From contig DFDU01000107.1 of assembly GCA_002369325.1 (NCBI GenBank), positions 1 through 15,235 of the forward strand: 15,235 bases of DNA, in the 5' to 3' direction. The notes under the pieces are model-generated. The model was not told the origin of the DNA. It did no database searches and saw nothing but the letters and a program-made list of their open reading frames with translations. Source of the DNA: Lachnospiraceae bacterium UBA3820 (GTDB taxonomy: Bacteria; Bacillota; Clostridia; Lachnospirales; Lachnospiraceae). This document shows, one piece after another, positions 14,628 to 15,235 of the stretch (position 1 is its first letter; every line of letters starts with the position of its first letter). The position numbers and the translations under genes are program-made.

Positions 14628-15235
14628 TTACTCCAACACCAGCTCCACAGGACAATGATCAGAGCCAAATATTTCCGTATGAATCTTTGCTTCCTTTATC
14701 TTGTCCTTCAAGTCCTCCGAAACAAGGAAGTAGTCTATACGCCATCCGGCATTTTTTTCACGTGCCTTAAATCTGTAGGACCACCATGAGTAAATATCCT
14801 TTTGATCCGGATAAAGATATCTGAATGTATCTATGAAGCCTGCTTCCAAGAGTTCTGACATCTTATTTCTTTCTTCGATTGTAAAGCCTGCATTTTTTGT
14901 ATTGGTCTTTGGATTCTTAAGATCAATTTCCTTATGTGCCACATTCATATCACCACATACTATAACTGATTTTTTTTCCTTAAGTGTACATAAATAATCT
15001 CTGAATGCATCCTCCCATGTCATACGGTAATCAAGACGCTTCAATTCATTTTGTGAATTTGGCGTATATACAACTATCATATAATAATCATCATATTCAA
15101 GCGTTATTACTCTTCCTTCATGGTCATGTTCCTCAACACCTATTCCATAAGATACCGAAACCGGCTCATGCTTTGTGAATATAGCCGTACCGGAATATCC
15201 TTTCTTCTCGGCATAATTCCAATAATCAAAATATC
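14628..15235 (-). CDS. xth: Exodeoxyribonuclease III (AP endonuclease), N-terminus beyond window
   Basis: Xth/ExoA cleaves DNA at abasic sites and removes 3'-blocking groups in base excision repair. The frame is open to the window edge, so the gene is partial here (about 201 codons plus 2 bases). Visible motifs are GYSGTAIF, VVYTPNSQ, the metal and catalytic block GDMNVAH, the hydrophobic-pocket and DNA-binding stretch WWSYRFKAREKNAGWRIDYF, and SDHCP near the end, which supplies the catalytic Asp-His. The Met at 15080 inside YYMIVVYTPNSQ is internal, because conserved family sequence continues upstream of it. The gene ends with tandem TAATAA stop codons. Confidence 0.93.
   Translation of the reverse strand, partial: YFDYWNYAEKKGYSGTAIFTKHEPVSVSYGIGVEEHDHEGRVITLEYDDYYMIVVYTPNSQNELKRLDYRMTWEDAFRDYLCTLKEKKSVIVCGDMNVAHKEIDLKNPKTNTKNAGFTIEERNKMSELLEAGFIDTFRYLYPDQKDIYSWWSYRFKAREKNAGWRIDYFLVSEDLKDKIKEAKIHTEIFGSDHCPVELVLE

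Noticed and set aside
15078..15080. Met at 15080 as the start of the exonuclease gene
   Set aside because: The same frame continues upstream to the window edge with conserved exonuclease III sequence (GYSGTAIF, EGRVITLEY), so this Met is internal.

Overview
The window looks like a chromosomal segment of an anaerobic Firmicute, most likely a member of the Lachnospiraceae (Butyrivibrio/Pseudobutyrivibrio/Roseburia-like). The reasons are AT-rich DNA, strong GGAGG-type ribosome sites, short gene spacing, a Clostridia-type set of housekeeping genes and an AP2-domain protein of a kind I associate with this family. The species call is inference. All genes but one lie on the minus strand. I see no tRNA or rRNA gene, insertion sequence, prophage or CRISPR array, and no gene-free stretch longer than 300 bases.

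Reading in the direction of transcription (right to left): (1) 15235-13382 holds a 3'-partial view of exonuclease III (its N-terminus is outside the window), followed by a glycerate 2-kinase. (2) 13210-11663 is an asparagine-synthetase-like protein that lacks the first part of the glutaminase domain, including the catalytic Cys. It has its own strong promoter and a perfect-stem terminator. (3) 11514-9427 is a small cell-envelope neighbourhood: an anchored NlpC/P60-like peptidase, then a plus-strand gene for a protein with two AP2-like DNA-binding domains flanking a degenerate homing-endonuclease-like core, then, divergent from it, a membrane-anchored 3D-domain (cell-wall hydrolase-like) protein. 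(4) 8428-6941 is threonine synthase with its own promoter. (5) 6920-3285 is a preQ0 (7-deazaguanine) operon. A preQ1-I type riboswitch with a terminator/antiterminator platform precedes queD-queE-folE-queC, followed by a YegS/DAGK-type lipid kinase that overlaps queC, and the operon closes with a rho-independent terminator. (6) 3288-1 is an envelope-precursor operon: its own promoter, glmM (phosphoglucosamine mutase), a polyprenyl-phosphate sugar transferase, and the start of rmlD (dTDP-rhamnose synthesis), which runs off the window.

Functional logic: FolE, QueD, QueE and QueC make the complete GTP-to-preQ0 route in one transcript, with feedback sensing of the product class at its leader. GlmM, the sugar transferase and RmlD supply UDP-GlcNAc precursor, the lipid-linked first sugar and rhamnose for surface glycan. 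The most unusual items are the AP2-core-AP2 protein, the asparagine synthetase with no glutaminase nucleophile, the lipid kinase with an acidic calcium-motif-like tail inside a queuosine operon, and the tight overlaps between terminators and downstream promoters.
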